Source of the DNA: Craterostigma plantagineum
Taxonomy: Eukaryota; Streptophyta; Magnoliopsida; Lamiales; Linderniaceae
Assembly (NCBI GenBank): GCA_027422505.1
Contig: JAPQWV010000017.1
Span: 16,369,501-16,433,500, forward strand
DNA: 64,000 bases
Reading direction: 5' to 3'
Shown here one piece after another: positions 11,835 through 22,813 of this stretch. Under the pieces are notes generated by a model, which worked only from the letters and a program-made list of their open reading frames with translations, did no database searches and was not told the origin of the DNA. Position 1 is the first letter of the stretch; each line of letters starts with the position of its first letter. The translations under genes were made by a program, and so were the position numbers.

Positions 11835-13214
11835 AGAGAGAATATCAATAGTGTTATTTTTAATAGTGCTGTTACAAAACTAGATAAACTTTTTCACTCT
11901 ACGAAACTAATAAACTTTTTCAATTTAATTATTGTTAGTATTTTCAGTTTCACCACAAATCTTTTTACTGTTACTTTTTTTCATCATAATTATCACAAAT
12001 TCTCAACATAATTATCAGTAATTAAATTTCTAACCATAATCTTTCTTAATGCTCCATAAACTATAAAATCTCACATTTCCATCGTAGTAATTCAATACTA
12101 AGATTTAGTATCGAAGATATAAATAAGAAAATAAGATCCAAATATAACATGTCAAAATCAGTAAGAAATGTAATCCATTTTATAAACTTGATATATGCAA
12201 AGAAAGGAGATAGACGCCTAAAAAAAGAACGACACTTCTGGCCTGAAAAAAGTACACCTTTTATATCGTCGTTGGGATAGAAAAGCTACAAAACATTATG
12301 TTCGTCCATACAACACAATTACTATGACCGCGGTTGTTACCACCCCAGGTAAGCCATGTCGTCATCCTCGAGTTCACCATGTCAATCTAAAAGACCGTTC
12401 TTGTACATGTGGCAATTGGTTAGTTTACAAGCTTCCATGTTCACATGCAATGCAAGGAAATAATAATAATATTATTATATTACTAGTAATGTTATTATTA
12501 TTATTGAGTAGTTGTTGTTTAATTCATGTTGCTATATTTTCTTTCAGGTTTGCAAGCACTTTAAAGTCGATCCGTGTGAATATGTTCCAGATGATTTTAG
12601 AATTGAGATTTTGGAGACAACATATTCTTATCAGTTTGAGTGTCCATAAGAGGACTCACGTTGGAGTGCTCCTTTTCATCTAGTATATGATTCTTATTTA
12701 CCTCCACAGAGAAAGGTCGGAACGTAAGCGATCATGAAGATATCCATGTGAAATGTATCGAATGTCTCACAAGAAAAACGCAAGGAAAACTATGATGAGT
12801 TGTGATAAATTTTTTTAGAAGTTGATTTTTGTTGAATAATACTTATTTGAATATTTTATGGATTATTACAAGTTTTCTTGAGTTTTTTTGTTTGTCAATG
12901 CTTTAGATAATATTTCTTAATATATATGCCAAGATGAAGAATGTCATGTATAACTGATTTCTGATGGTAAATGGAAAAAAAATAATAATGAGGAAAAAAT
13001 GTTTTGGGGTTAAAATATAATAAAGAGCAACTGTTTTATTATTTGAAATAATAATAGAGAAAAAAGTAATACTTCTATTAAAAAGATTTGAGGTGAACAC
13101 TGGAAATAATATTAGTGTAAGTTGGAAAAGTTGATTAGTTTTGTAATATGGTGATAAAGTTATCTAGTTTTGTAATAGCTCTCTTAAAAATAACACTATT
13201 TATGTTATTCTCTC
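11835..13214. mobile_element. Relic Mutator-like element with long TIRs
   Basis: Inverted repeats of about 100 bp bound this 1.38-kb element. They share AATAGTGTTATTTTTAA and TTACAAAACTAGATAA in inverted order near 11845-11905 and 13140-13210. The element is flanked by an exact 9-bp duplication, CACCTTATA (11826-11834 and 13215-13223), as expected for Mutator. Inside is a decayed transposase C-terminus on the plus strand. The element sits about 250 bp past the stop codon of the neuroguidin gene. Confidence 0.85.
12324..12760 (+). pseudogene. MuDR-type transposase C-terminal fragment (SWIM finger)
   Basis: The frame contains CTCGNWLVYKLPCSHAM, a CxC...CxH SWIM zinc finger typical of plant MULE transposases. 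After an insertion of AT-rich DNA, the text resumes near 12549 with VCKHFKVDPCEYVPDDF. It then runs with in-frame stops to about 12720. The catalytic domain is absent. It lies inside the TIR-bounded element, consistent with a dead internal deletion copy. Confidence 0.75.
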
Positions 13215-13542
13215 CACCTTATAACGATATATGTAAAATAAAAAAGAGAGTTCTACACCACAATCATTATGACTACTTTTAATAAATAAAATGAGAAAAT
13301 CAACAATTGTCCGATAGCACTGAATTGTCCGCCTGCAATAAGTGCATGAGCTGCCTTTGTCTGCCCCTACAAATAACCAAGAATAATCTCTCCTTACCAA
13401 TAATGTGGGGAACCAACGTATCATCTACCTTTGTATTCCATGCAATCGCAAACCTAATTCACACTCTCACTCAATCACTCCCCTTATATGTACATTCGCA
13501 TTCAACATAACTAAAGAAACACCTAAACTTCCACCACTATAC

Positions 13543-14396
13543 ATGCCTCGCCTTACCATCTTCCACGCGGTTTTCTTCCTCGTTCTCCTCGCTAACCAAG
13601 CCTCTAGCATCTACGTCGACCCCGCCCGACCCATATCCAGGCCCGCAATCGACCCGACCCGTGCCCCAGAATTCGCTCGGTGGCTCGTTTTCGAATGCTC
13701 GTGGGGCGTCCTCACCACGCTCGACCTGAAGGGCGGGAAACCCTTTGGTAATGTAGCTCCCTACAGCGATGGAGGCACTGGGATTCCTTATTTCTACCTT
13801 ACGACTACCCTCGATCCCACGGGCGTATTCGCTCTGAAAAACTCGACTTCTCCGTTCACCTTGAGCGAGTATTCGTTGGACTTGTTTGACCGTTCGGTTG
13901 ACCCGCAGAGTCCCTTTTGTTCGAAAATCACCTTGTCTGGTCAGGTAATAAATAAGCCTATATGTATATTATATATATATATATATATTTTACGTTTTCG
14001 GTGTTGTTGGGTTGTTAATGTAACATTTACTAATTAGGGTTTTCTTTGTATCGAATTTCGTTATATATACGCAACTGATCATAGTGGAAGATGCTGAAGA
14101 AGTTAGGTTTGCTGAGGGGACGCTTTGCAAAGCACCCTTCTTTGGCTGGTAATGACAAACCAAGCTCTTTTTGAATTTCAGCTCGGTGTTATTCCGACAT
14201 ATGTTTCCAAAATTGGTTTTTATTACGACTAAATCATTTCGTGTATTAGTTACGGTTAATCACATGCAGGCTGGCCTAAGAAACAGGGTTCTTTCCGAGC
14301 ATTTAAATGGTGATCGAAGATATTTTCTCGGTTAATGCTCCTTCGCCTGCAAAGTCTGTCGGCCTCAAGCAGTACTTTGATCGGCCAAGAATATAA
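13543..14396 (+). pseudogene. CREG-like (PNPOx-fold) gene, broken
   Basis: Exon 1 (13543-13944) encodes an N-terminal signal peptide (FFLVLLANQASS). The start of a CREG-type flavin-fold domain follows, including ARWLVFECSWGVLTT and GIPYFYLTTTLDPT. CREG proteins are secreted or endolysosomal glycoproteins. Downstream DNA still encodes the rest, but broken: the acceptor expected before the VEDAEEV text is missing. A 2-base loss near 14122 breaks GTLFAKHPSLAGW. A 1-base loss near 14310 turns FKWVIEDIFS into FKW plus TGA. The final stretch SVGLKQYFDRPRI is intact in a third frame. Three independent lesions argue for a pseudogene; a functional paralogue should exist elsewhere. Confidence 0.78.
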
Positions 14397-15039
14397 GTTG
14401 TAAAACGTATTATTTCATCGAATTTAATATTAATCACCTGCTATGAGGAGGGAATGAAATTGATTTGATTACCTTTTTTATTGACTTAGACGCGGCCTTG
14501 TACTAAATATAAATGAAGAAAAAAGCATCACATGACGTTAAAAAAAGGGTTAATTACGAGTCAGGCCCTAGTAATATTTTTAACTAGTGTTCAGGTCCCA
14601 ATCAAATTCCATTTAGTATGAAGGACCTACTTTTCAAAACTCTTAGAGAAAAAGACCCAAACTATGCGATATGACATATATACCCTCTAACAGATGCAAA
14701 ATTTACAAGCCTTTGCCATCGTCTTCTCCAACGAGCGATTTTCGCTGCAAGCTCGAATCCTCTTAAAAAACTTCAAACTCGATTTGTATTGCTAATTTGC
14801 AGCTTTAATCGTCAGAAATCGTTGACATTGCAGCTGAAAATGATAAACATAAATAGTTGAGATTGAAAAAAATCTTCAAAAGGTTTATGGAAGCTAGAAA
14901 AAAACTGATATATACAAATAATAGAAATCGTTGAGACTGTAGCTGAAAATATCAAAGTTTATGACCTAATATGTTGAAATTATTGTAAATTTGATCGTGA
15001 GTATGATTTGTATAACTAATTTGCAGCTTTAATCGTCAG

Positions 15040-15990
15040 AAATAACGAATATAGCAAAAAAATAACAAATGCATCATAGATAACAACAAATGTTGACATA
15101 GAAGTAACACATCACTGAAAGGTAATAACGCCTTGCGTGTCGTAAATAACGCATTGTGTATACAAGTAATGGATCGAAAGGAATAAAACGAAAATCACAA
15201 ACGACGCTAAAAAACAGATGAAAACTGCATAAAACACGTCGTTATTAACTCAATAAGGTTAAATAGACATCAATTTCTCATGGGTACCTCGAATTTATAC
15301 CGATTAGTTGCAAGAAACGGATATTATATTTTTCCTAAATCGTGTAAAAAGAAATACTTATAACATAACCAAAACTAACAAATGTCTTAAGGTTAATAAC
15401 AAATGTTGACTTAGAAGTAACACGTCACTGAAAGGTAATAACGCTTTCGTTGTCGTAAATAACACATTCTGTATACAAGTAATGGATCGAAAGGGATAAA
15501 ACAAAATTCACAAACGACACTAAAAAAAGATGAAAACTGCATAAATCTCCGCGTTATTGACTCAATAAGGTAAAATAGACCTCAATTTCTCATGGGTACC
15601 TCGAATTTATACCGATTAGTTGCAAGAAACGGATATTATATTTTCCCTAAATCGTGTAAAAAGAAATACTTATAGCATAACCAAAAATAACAAATGTCTT
15701 ATGGTTAATAACAAATGTTGACTTAGAAGTAACACGTCACTGAAAGGTAATAACGCTTTCCTTGTCGTAAATAACACATTCTGTATACAAGTAATGGATC
15801 GAAAGGGATAAAACGAAAATCACAAACGACACTAGAAAACAGATGAAAGCTGCATAAATCTCAGCGTTTGTGACTGGGTAAAGTTTTTCCGTCCTCAATT
15901 TCAAATGGGTGTTACTAATAAAGACGAATTTTTTATGTATCGAATGAATTCGTGCTTCCACCCCCAAATAAAAAATTTCGTTCAGGAACC
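15040..15990. repeat. Tandem repeat block 1 of E1 (about 312-bp units)
   Basis: The landmark TGGGTACCTCGAATTTATAC recurs at 15281 and 15593. Flanking text such as AACACATTCTGTATACAAG and TTGACTCAATAAGG repeats with it. Outer units are more diverged. Confidence 0.8.
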
Positions 15991-16714
15991 AATTCAGTAT
16001 CGACTTCAACGGCCGAACAAGGTAAAAGTGATTGAATAAGATAAAATCGAATCAAACGAGTCTTAATATTAAAAGAAAAAGTAAGTCGATAACCATGAAA
16101 TTGAGAAAATTTAGCTTTCTCTAAGACTAAAACGTTTTTTAAGTAAGTAACAGTTTACCCAACAAATATAACACATATACATGTAAAAAAAACACTTCAT
16201 TGAGAATATTCTAGAAGGTTCTGGATCGTCAGAGAATTTAACAGAATTGTCAGAGAATATTTACAGGACTTTCTTCAAATTGTACTACATTAATTGGAAA
16301 TAATAACACATGTTAGGTAAAGAAAAACAACACGAACTCAACTAATAACACATTGTTCAATACTGATACCTCATAAATGCTGTTCAATACCACGTCAATA
16401 AGTCGATTAATTCGTACAAAAATACACTTTTATTTTGGATGTTTAATATGGATGTTCATGTAAATATATAATTTGATGAAGTTTAACCACCACATTCGTT
16501 TGAAAGACACATTAAGCGAAATTTGATGTCAATAGACGAATATTGATCTCAATAGATATATAAATATATAGTCCTCAATTGCAAAACATAGACTATCACA
16601 TGTTTCAATGGAACATAACAATATGAATTGCACCGCGAACATGTTCAAACAACATTGAAGTACTAATAACATTTATAGACCACAAACACAAAATACGAAG
16701 CTCAAAACCCTAAA

Positions 16715-16900
16715 TTCGAGGCCCGAAACCCTAAACCCTAAACCTAAACCCCGAAACCCAAAATTTTTTAAGGTTGTAGAAATACCTGCACAAGTCGTGG
16801 ATCGTTCTCCCAAAATTTCGTGTCGTAAACCCTTAATCTTAACCTCGAACCCATAAGTCCTAAACCCCAAAAACTACCCAAAAACCCTAGCGCATAGACG
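16715..16900. repeat. Degenerate telomere-like repeats inside E1
   Basis: Imperfect CCCTAAA words (CCCTAAACCCTAAACCTAAA and variants) cluster in the unique centre of E1. The same cluster occurs in E2 at about 48440-48500 on the other strand, so it is part of the element and not a local telomere insertion. Confidence 0.7.
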
Positions 16901-17339
16901 ATAACAAATTATCCAAAAACCCTAGTGCATAGACGTAAATTTTATAACAAATAACACTGTATTGGTAACAATTAAACCATTACGTGTACCACATTAAACT
17001 GTCTAGAAATTTTTTTGTGATATCCCGCCTAACAGTTCAGAAATTCTACGGTGGCGCGAGAAACTTTAAGGCTATAGGTCTCTCGAATCGACGTGTATTA
17101 CCTTAAATTTCAACTAGAAACATGCTTCCATCTATAGATATTTTTATTGTTTGCGTCAACAAAATTTTAAGATTGCAGAGAAAGCAACAGAGAGAGCAAT
17201 ATTAATTTGTAACTGGATTTAACCAAGGCAACTATCGATATTATTATATGTGATAAACCCAAATCGTAGAAATTGCTAAGATTGCAGATGCTATGACCGT
17301 ATATGTTGAAATTATCGTCAATTTCATATGAATGTTGGT

Positions 17340-18230
17340 AAGTTTCACAAAATAACAAATGTCTTCAGAGTAATAAAAAATGTTGACTCAAAAATAATAC
17401 ATCGCTGAAAGTTAATAGCGTCTTGTTTGTCGTAAATAACACATTCTGTATACAAATAATGGATCGGGATAAAAAGAACGAAAATCACAAACGACATTAA
17501 AAAAACAAATGAAAACTGCATAAATCACGTCGTTATTGACTCAATAAGGTAAAATAGACTTCAATTTCTCATGGGTACCTCGAATTTATACCGATTTGTT
17601 GCAAGAAATGGATATTATATTTTTCCTAAATCGTGTAAAAAAGAAATACCTATAACATAGAAACAAATATCTTATGGTTAATAACAAATGTAGACTTAGA
17701 AGTAGCAAGTCGTTGAATGGTAATAACGCCTCATTGTCGTAAATAACACATTCTGTATACAAATAATGGACCGGGATAGAAAGAACGAAAATCACAAACG
17801 ACACTAAAAAACAGATGAAAACTGCATAAATCACGTCGTTATTGACTCAATAAGGTAAAATGACCTCAATTTCTCATGGGTACCTCGAATTTATACCGAT
17901 TAGTTGCAAGAAATTTATATTATATTTTCCTAAATCGTGTAAAAAAGAAATACTTATAACATAGCAAAAAATAACAAATATCTTATGGTTAATAACAACT
18001 GTTAACTTAGAAGTAACACGTCGCTGAAAGGTAATAACGCTATATTTGTCGTAAATAACGCATTCTGTATTCAACCAATGGATCGGGGGAAATATAACGA
18101 AAGTCACAAACAACACTAAAAACGGATGAAAACTACATAAATCTCGGCGTTATTGACTCAATAAGGTAAAATAGACCTCGATTTCTCATGGATACCTCGA
18201 ATTTATACCGATTACTTGCAATTTATGTCG
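17340..18230. repeat. Tandem repeat block 2 of E1 (305-312-bp units)
   Basis: The TGGGTACCTCG landmark recurs at 17572 and 17877, and as TGGATACCTCG at 18189. Units carry the same words as block 1 in the same orientation. Confidence 0.8.
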
Positions 18231-18733
18231 ACATCTAAATTTGATTTACCATTATTTGTTCGAATTTGCACCCTAATTAGACAAGCAAATTCTACGTCGT
18301 GCATCGTCAATATCATAATGAATCAAACATGACATGTCGAATCGGTTGGATTGGTAATCGGATTTTTTTGTGCTCGATTTAGTGTAAGAAAAATGAGTTC
18401 GAAAAAAATTCTGTTGATAACGTTTTGCAGTAGCAAAGTAACACAATGTTGTTGAAAAATAACGTATCTGTTTTGTATAGTAACACTATGCTGTAACTGT
18501 ATAACATATAATGAAGTAAAAGTAACGCTTCATATAAGACCAAAAAAGCACGTCGTGACTTTCGCTGGAAAAAAAAAAAAGAACAAAGGGTATTTTCGTC
18601 AAATTCTATTTTTTGGTCCTTTACTCGATTTTTACAAAACAGTGGGTCTCTTAAACTTATACATTTTCTGATAGGGTCTAACAAGTAAATGAAAACTTTA
18701 GGGGGGCCTGAACATAAATCTTCCCTAAAAAAA

Positions 18734-19176
18734 CCCCTATATTATGACAATGATTTTGAAAGAGAGGATGATTTGTCCGACCCATACCCTACATTATGTC
18801 ACGAAAGAGACACTACACCAAGAAAAAGAAAGAGAAATATTTTTCGATGGCACAAATCTCCCTTCAAAGTCGATTTTTAGCTTTTCTTCCAAGGAATTAT
18901 CGACCTAGGATTGGCTTGGCCTTCTATAATACATGCAAACACTTAATTTGATTACTCAGTAACACTCAAATTAACCGACAAAATGTACACAAGTTGAGAT
19001 ATATTTCTTGCGTACGTGATTTACAAAAGCTTTGTTCTCTCTCTCACATTTATTACTCACAAATTACACCACAGAACAACAGCCACCACCATCGCACACC
19101 AAGCCAAAAAGAAAAGGAAGAGAAGAAGAAACATACACACACACAACACACAAACAAGCACAATCCACCCAATATA
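18734..19176. other. Intergenic DNA and 3' flank of DRT102-like gene
   Basis: No gene is supported. A purine-rich tract with CACACA repeats at about 19080-19160 lies just past the stop codon of the gene to the right, probably in its 3' UTR. Confidence 0.4.
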
Positions 19177-20345
19177 TCAAACACCTTTCGAGTTCTCAGC
19201 ATCAATCGCCTTATGAGCCTCCGCTATATCTTCATCCAAGAACAAGTCCCAATGCCCGTCCCACTTTATGAAGAACTCCGTGTCCTCAAAGTACTTAACC
19301 CTGTGAACATCTCCTGCCGGCGTAAACAAGTAGTCACCTCTGCCCAAGTCGTAGGCCTCCCCCTTTGTAATATTCCACACCCTCTTTCTCCCTTCGATGA
19401 CAACCAAGTCGTGCCCGAAAGTGTGGTGGTGGGCAGGCTCGACGCTGCCCGCCTTGAACCTTACAATGGCCGAGGTTGGCGTCTCTCTTAGTAACTTCAT
19501 GCTTCCGCTGGGCATTATCTCCACTGGCTCGAACACCTTCTCCGTACGATCTTTGGCGAGGGAGCAGATGAAGCAAGGCACGCTAGTTTCTACACTGCTG
19601 CGTTAGAAGGAAAATATTCACTTAGCGTATTATACCTAAGTTGTTCTTGCATTCAAGAAAGATAAAGATAGAAGCTCTCAGCTAAAGATTGATGAATGAT
19701 TCGAATTGTAAGTTAAAGAGTTTTGTGGGCTCTTTCCAAGTATAGTTGAAGTAATAACTCAAAAGCTATCCAGCGTTCATATCAAGGAATTGTAAACCCT
19801 AAATATTGAACGGGAATAAATCAATTGCACCTGTTGTCTTTACCGATCTGTGCCATCTCCACTAAGGAATTACCTAGAAACTTCTGTATGTCTTCTGGCC
19901 AAGCTTCGCAGCCCGAGGCAGGGCACGCCGATTTGAAGTCCGTCTTCAGAAAGGTATCCACGATTTTGTTCGCCGTCTCCTCGTCGGTGCGCATCCCTGA
20001 GAGACAGAGGACGTTGGCGTCGTTGATCGAACGGGCGTTGACGGCCTCGTCGGCCGTGAGGCACGTGGCGGCGTATATGCCGGGGTACTTGTTCGCGAAG
20101 ATCGAGACGCCGACGCCGGTGCCGCACACGAGGAGGCCCACGGTTCGATTTTCCTCCCCCTGCGGGGATTTCTGGAGCTTTTGAGCGACTTGCTTGGCGA
20201 CGGCGTAGTAATCCGACGTGCCGAGGTCTTCGATTTGGAGGTTGGGGACGGATGTGAGGCGGCTGAGTACGGCGGACTTGAGATCGGAGCCGAATGGATC
20301 GGCGCCAGCGATGATGGTGGTGGTGCGGTACGGTGGTTGGGACAT
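19177..20345 (-). CDS. DRT102: DRT102-like RpiB-fold sugar isomerase/cupin protein
   Basis: Two exons (20345-19831 and 19594-19177) join in phase to give 310 residues, matching the length I recall for Arabidopsis DRT102. The protein joins two domains. The first is an N-terminal RpiB/LacA-B sugar-phosphate isomerase-like domain (about residues 8-160), with the family loop CGTGVGVSIFANKYPGI. The second is a C-terminal cupin (about 175-300), with HHHTFGHDLVVIEG and DYLFTPAGDVHRVKYF. DRT102 was named from partial complementation of DNA-damage-sensitive E. coli; its plant substrate is unsettled. The acceptor of exon 2 is a tandem CAGCAG, so an isoform with one extra Ser is possible. Confidence 0.9.
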
Positions 20346-20722
20346 CGGCAGTGAGTTCGATAATGGATAAGAAGCGCAGTGGTATGGGAGAGTAGGACAA
20401 ATGGAGTGATGATGATGTGAATATAATTGAATTTGATTGTTGTTCTTTACGTCCCCTAACTATGTTTAATAGTCTTTGGACCCCAAAATTCATCAGATGA
20501 TGTGAAGAGATGCAAATGCAATAGGGATGGCTACGTCAAGAGAAGAGCGTAGGTGAAAAGTCAAGTTTTCAGGTTAGAAGAGAAGAGGCAGATATGGATT
20601 GAAACATTTAAATGGAAAGTCCCAAACATCATTATTCTTCACCCACAATATAATCAATTGACACAAAGTGACGAAGAAAAAGAAAAAAAAAAAAAAAAAT
20701 ACACAACGCAATCTCCCAGCAC

Positions 20723-22813
20723 TCAACGATTGCCGCTCTTATTATTATTACCTTTCTTGGATTTCTTCTTCTCCAGCATCTTCTTCCTCTTCTCCTCAGC
20801 GGTAATCCACTTGTAGTCCGAGGGAATGGTAAACGGGTCTTCAACGGTTTCGACCCGATTGTACGACCCGCCGTTCGAAGAAGTAGAACCCATCCTTTGA
20901 TATGGGTATTTGATCCACTGAAACCAAGATGAATTCGACGCTTGAGCAATCGTCGCCGGGCTCTCTTTCACAACGCCAGAAGGGCTCGAAGGTGGGGTCG
21001 AGAATTCGTCCAAAGGTTGAAGTTCTTCGAATTTAGTAAAAGTAACGATGACCCGAATCGTCGGAACAATTGGGATTGAAACCTAATAATCAAAACACAC
21101 AATCGTAAGTTCCCGAAATGTTGTCGTCGAGCGAACAATAAAAGCGTAAGAAAGCGCATGCATATATAGTACCTTAACAGGAAATGTCCCTTTGGGCAGC
21201 TTAGTCGTCAGAAGTTCTCTCAAACGCCTCACTGCTTTCACCTTATTCGCCAGAATATCGAGCAGAGGTAAAAACTCCTCTGTCTGCAAAGGAAAGTCAG
21301 GGGAAAGGTACAGAATGGGCCTTAAGCCTTTCTTGTACTCACTCTCTTTATGCCTACTCGCCGCATTCTCAGCTGAAGAAGATGAAGAAGCTTTACTAGT
21401 GCTACTAATACTATTATCTCTTCCTCTCCTATGATCATCCCTTCTCATTACAACCTCAACGGAATGCCTACCCGCTCTATTCTGACTAGTACAAGGCGAA
21501 GAAGAATCCTCCAAAAGGTCACAAACGTTCTCCTCCACGCAAGAACTCCTCGGTGGGGCAATCTTCTTATCAGTTTCTTGCTTGCTACTTTCCCTTCTTC
21601 TCCAACTACCAAACCACGCCTTCTTCTGAGCCTTACTGGCCTCCCCATTCCCATACCCATTATTCACGTCCTCGATAGGTATATCCCTTTGTTCGTAGCA
21701 GCTATGACGGTGAGCTATGATGACATCATCTGCGATCTCATTACCAGCCTCCGAAGCGTCCATCTTAAGAGCAAGCTCAAGCTGCCTCCTTTCTTCCTCG
21801 GTCAAGACATCGTTGAGCTCACTGTCCGTATCATTTTCATTGCACGAGTTGAAGACCTCATCGTCTGTCATGGCGCCCGGGACCCGTCTGGACTTGATGC
21901 TAACGGTAACGTTATGCATTTCGTACACTTTGGCCCTCCAAGAACCCACAGCCTCGGTTCTTTCTTGTCTTCTCCAAGTCATTTGCGGCAAGAGAACTGC
22001 TTGGGTTACATCAATCCCTGGCCTGAATATATTCGTCTGAGACATAGCAGCAACTTCTTGCTGAACCTCAGACTCAGAAGCAGGCGAGCCAGCGCCGCCC
22101 AAGGCGTTCATTACCTCCTTGTCTTTGTGTGAAACCATGCAAAGCGAGCCATTTGGAATCTTACCATCCTCAGACCCGTCCCCAAGGAACAAAACGCTCT
22201 GATCAGACCTCTGAATTCGAAAGCCATCGAAGCCCGCCAAGGTCATATCAGCCCTCAGATTCCCCCCCCTCTTCCAAATCTTGTAAGTATCAGAAGGAGC
22301 GATTCTCGAAATGAAAGGTATCACCGAGCTCTCGAAATGGAATGTGATCTCCATGTAAAAGTCCCTCATTCTGTGCATTGTGCCTATCAGACGAGGCAAT
22401 CTTCTGCACCATTTGGCCCATGCTAAGGGCTGATAGTGCCTCACTATGATCTTCGCTATGCCTTCTTCTCTGTTGCATATGGCTTCTTGCAAGGCGCTCC
22501 AGCCTTGTGCGTTTTGCAAGCTCCAATCTGCGCCGGCAAGCATTAGCATCTCGGTTGAGGTTTCGTCGCCTAATCGAACAGCTAAGTGAAGGGGTGTTTC
22601 GCGATTTGGGACATCGCGGCTGTCTATTACAGAGGATATTGCGTCGGCTTTAGATTCCTCGGCGAGTGAAATGGCTTCGGTGGTAATCTCTGAGGGGTCG
22701 CATAGTCTTGGGAGGGTTGCGATGATTTTTCTGAGAGTGGCGTATTCTTTCAAGAGCACGGCTTTGTGGACGGGGCTGTGTGCGTATTTCGATATATCGA
22801 GGGAAGATGACAT
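20723..22813 (-). CDS. ANKRD13-type ankyrin repeat protein
   Basis: Two coding exons (22813-21173 and 21082-20723) give 666 residues. The start is placed at MSSSLDISKYAHSPVHKAV because this is the conserved N-terminus of plant relatives. The in-frame extension upstream to 22900 looks like 5' UTR. Ankyrin repeats occupy about residues 65-130 (TPLHLAVRLGD, GWSALQEAICN). A GPCR-chaperone/ANKRD13 domain follows (WKRGGNLRADMTLAGFDGF, FLGDG). A Ser-rich acidic linker and the conserved C-terminal block PILYLSPDFPLQTEEFLPL, VPTIRVIVTFTKFEEL close the fold. Animal relatives bind ubiquitinated membrane cargo; the plant role is not established. The C-terminus is Lys-rich. Upstream DNA to about 23500 probably includes 5' UTR. 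Confidence 0.88.

Larger units (their letters stand above)
14547..18725. mobile_element. Large GGG/TCAGGCCC family element, copy E1
   Basis: A 4.18-kb non-coding element, inverted relative to the copy at 46910-50804. Its ends are GGGTTAATTACGAGTCAGGC and, reversed, GGGAAGATTTATGTTCAGGC. Flanks share TAAAAAAA (14539-14546 and 18726-18733); a full 9-bp match is not exact here. Two blocks of tandem repeats of about 305-312 bp flank a unique centre. Long hydrophobic frames repeat in register with the units and are not genes. No transposase is present. The 9-bp duplication of the sister copy suggests Mutator-like mobilisation. Confidence 0.8.

Noticed and set aside
16715..16900. Interstitial telomere from chromosome fusion
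   Set aside because: The same cluster is inside the sister element at 48.4 kb, so it travels with the element.
17586..18116. Hydrophobic open frames resembling small membrane proteins
   Set aside because: They recur with the 310-bp repeat units in both large elements and lack any recognised domain, so they are repeat by-products.
15000..18300. CRISPR-like array
   Set aside because: Repeats are about 310 bp with no short-repeat/spacer layout, and this is plant nuclear DNA.
19397..20493. Alternative frames over the DRT102-like gene
   Set aside because: Low-complexity translations of a gene whose true frame matches a known two-domain family at full length.
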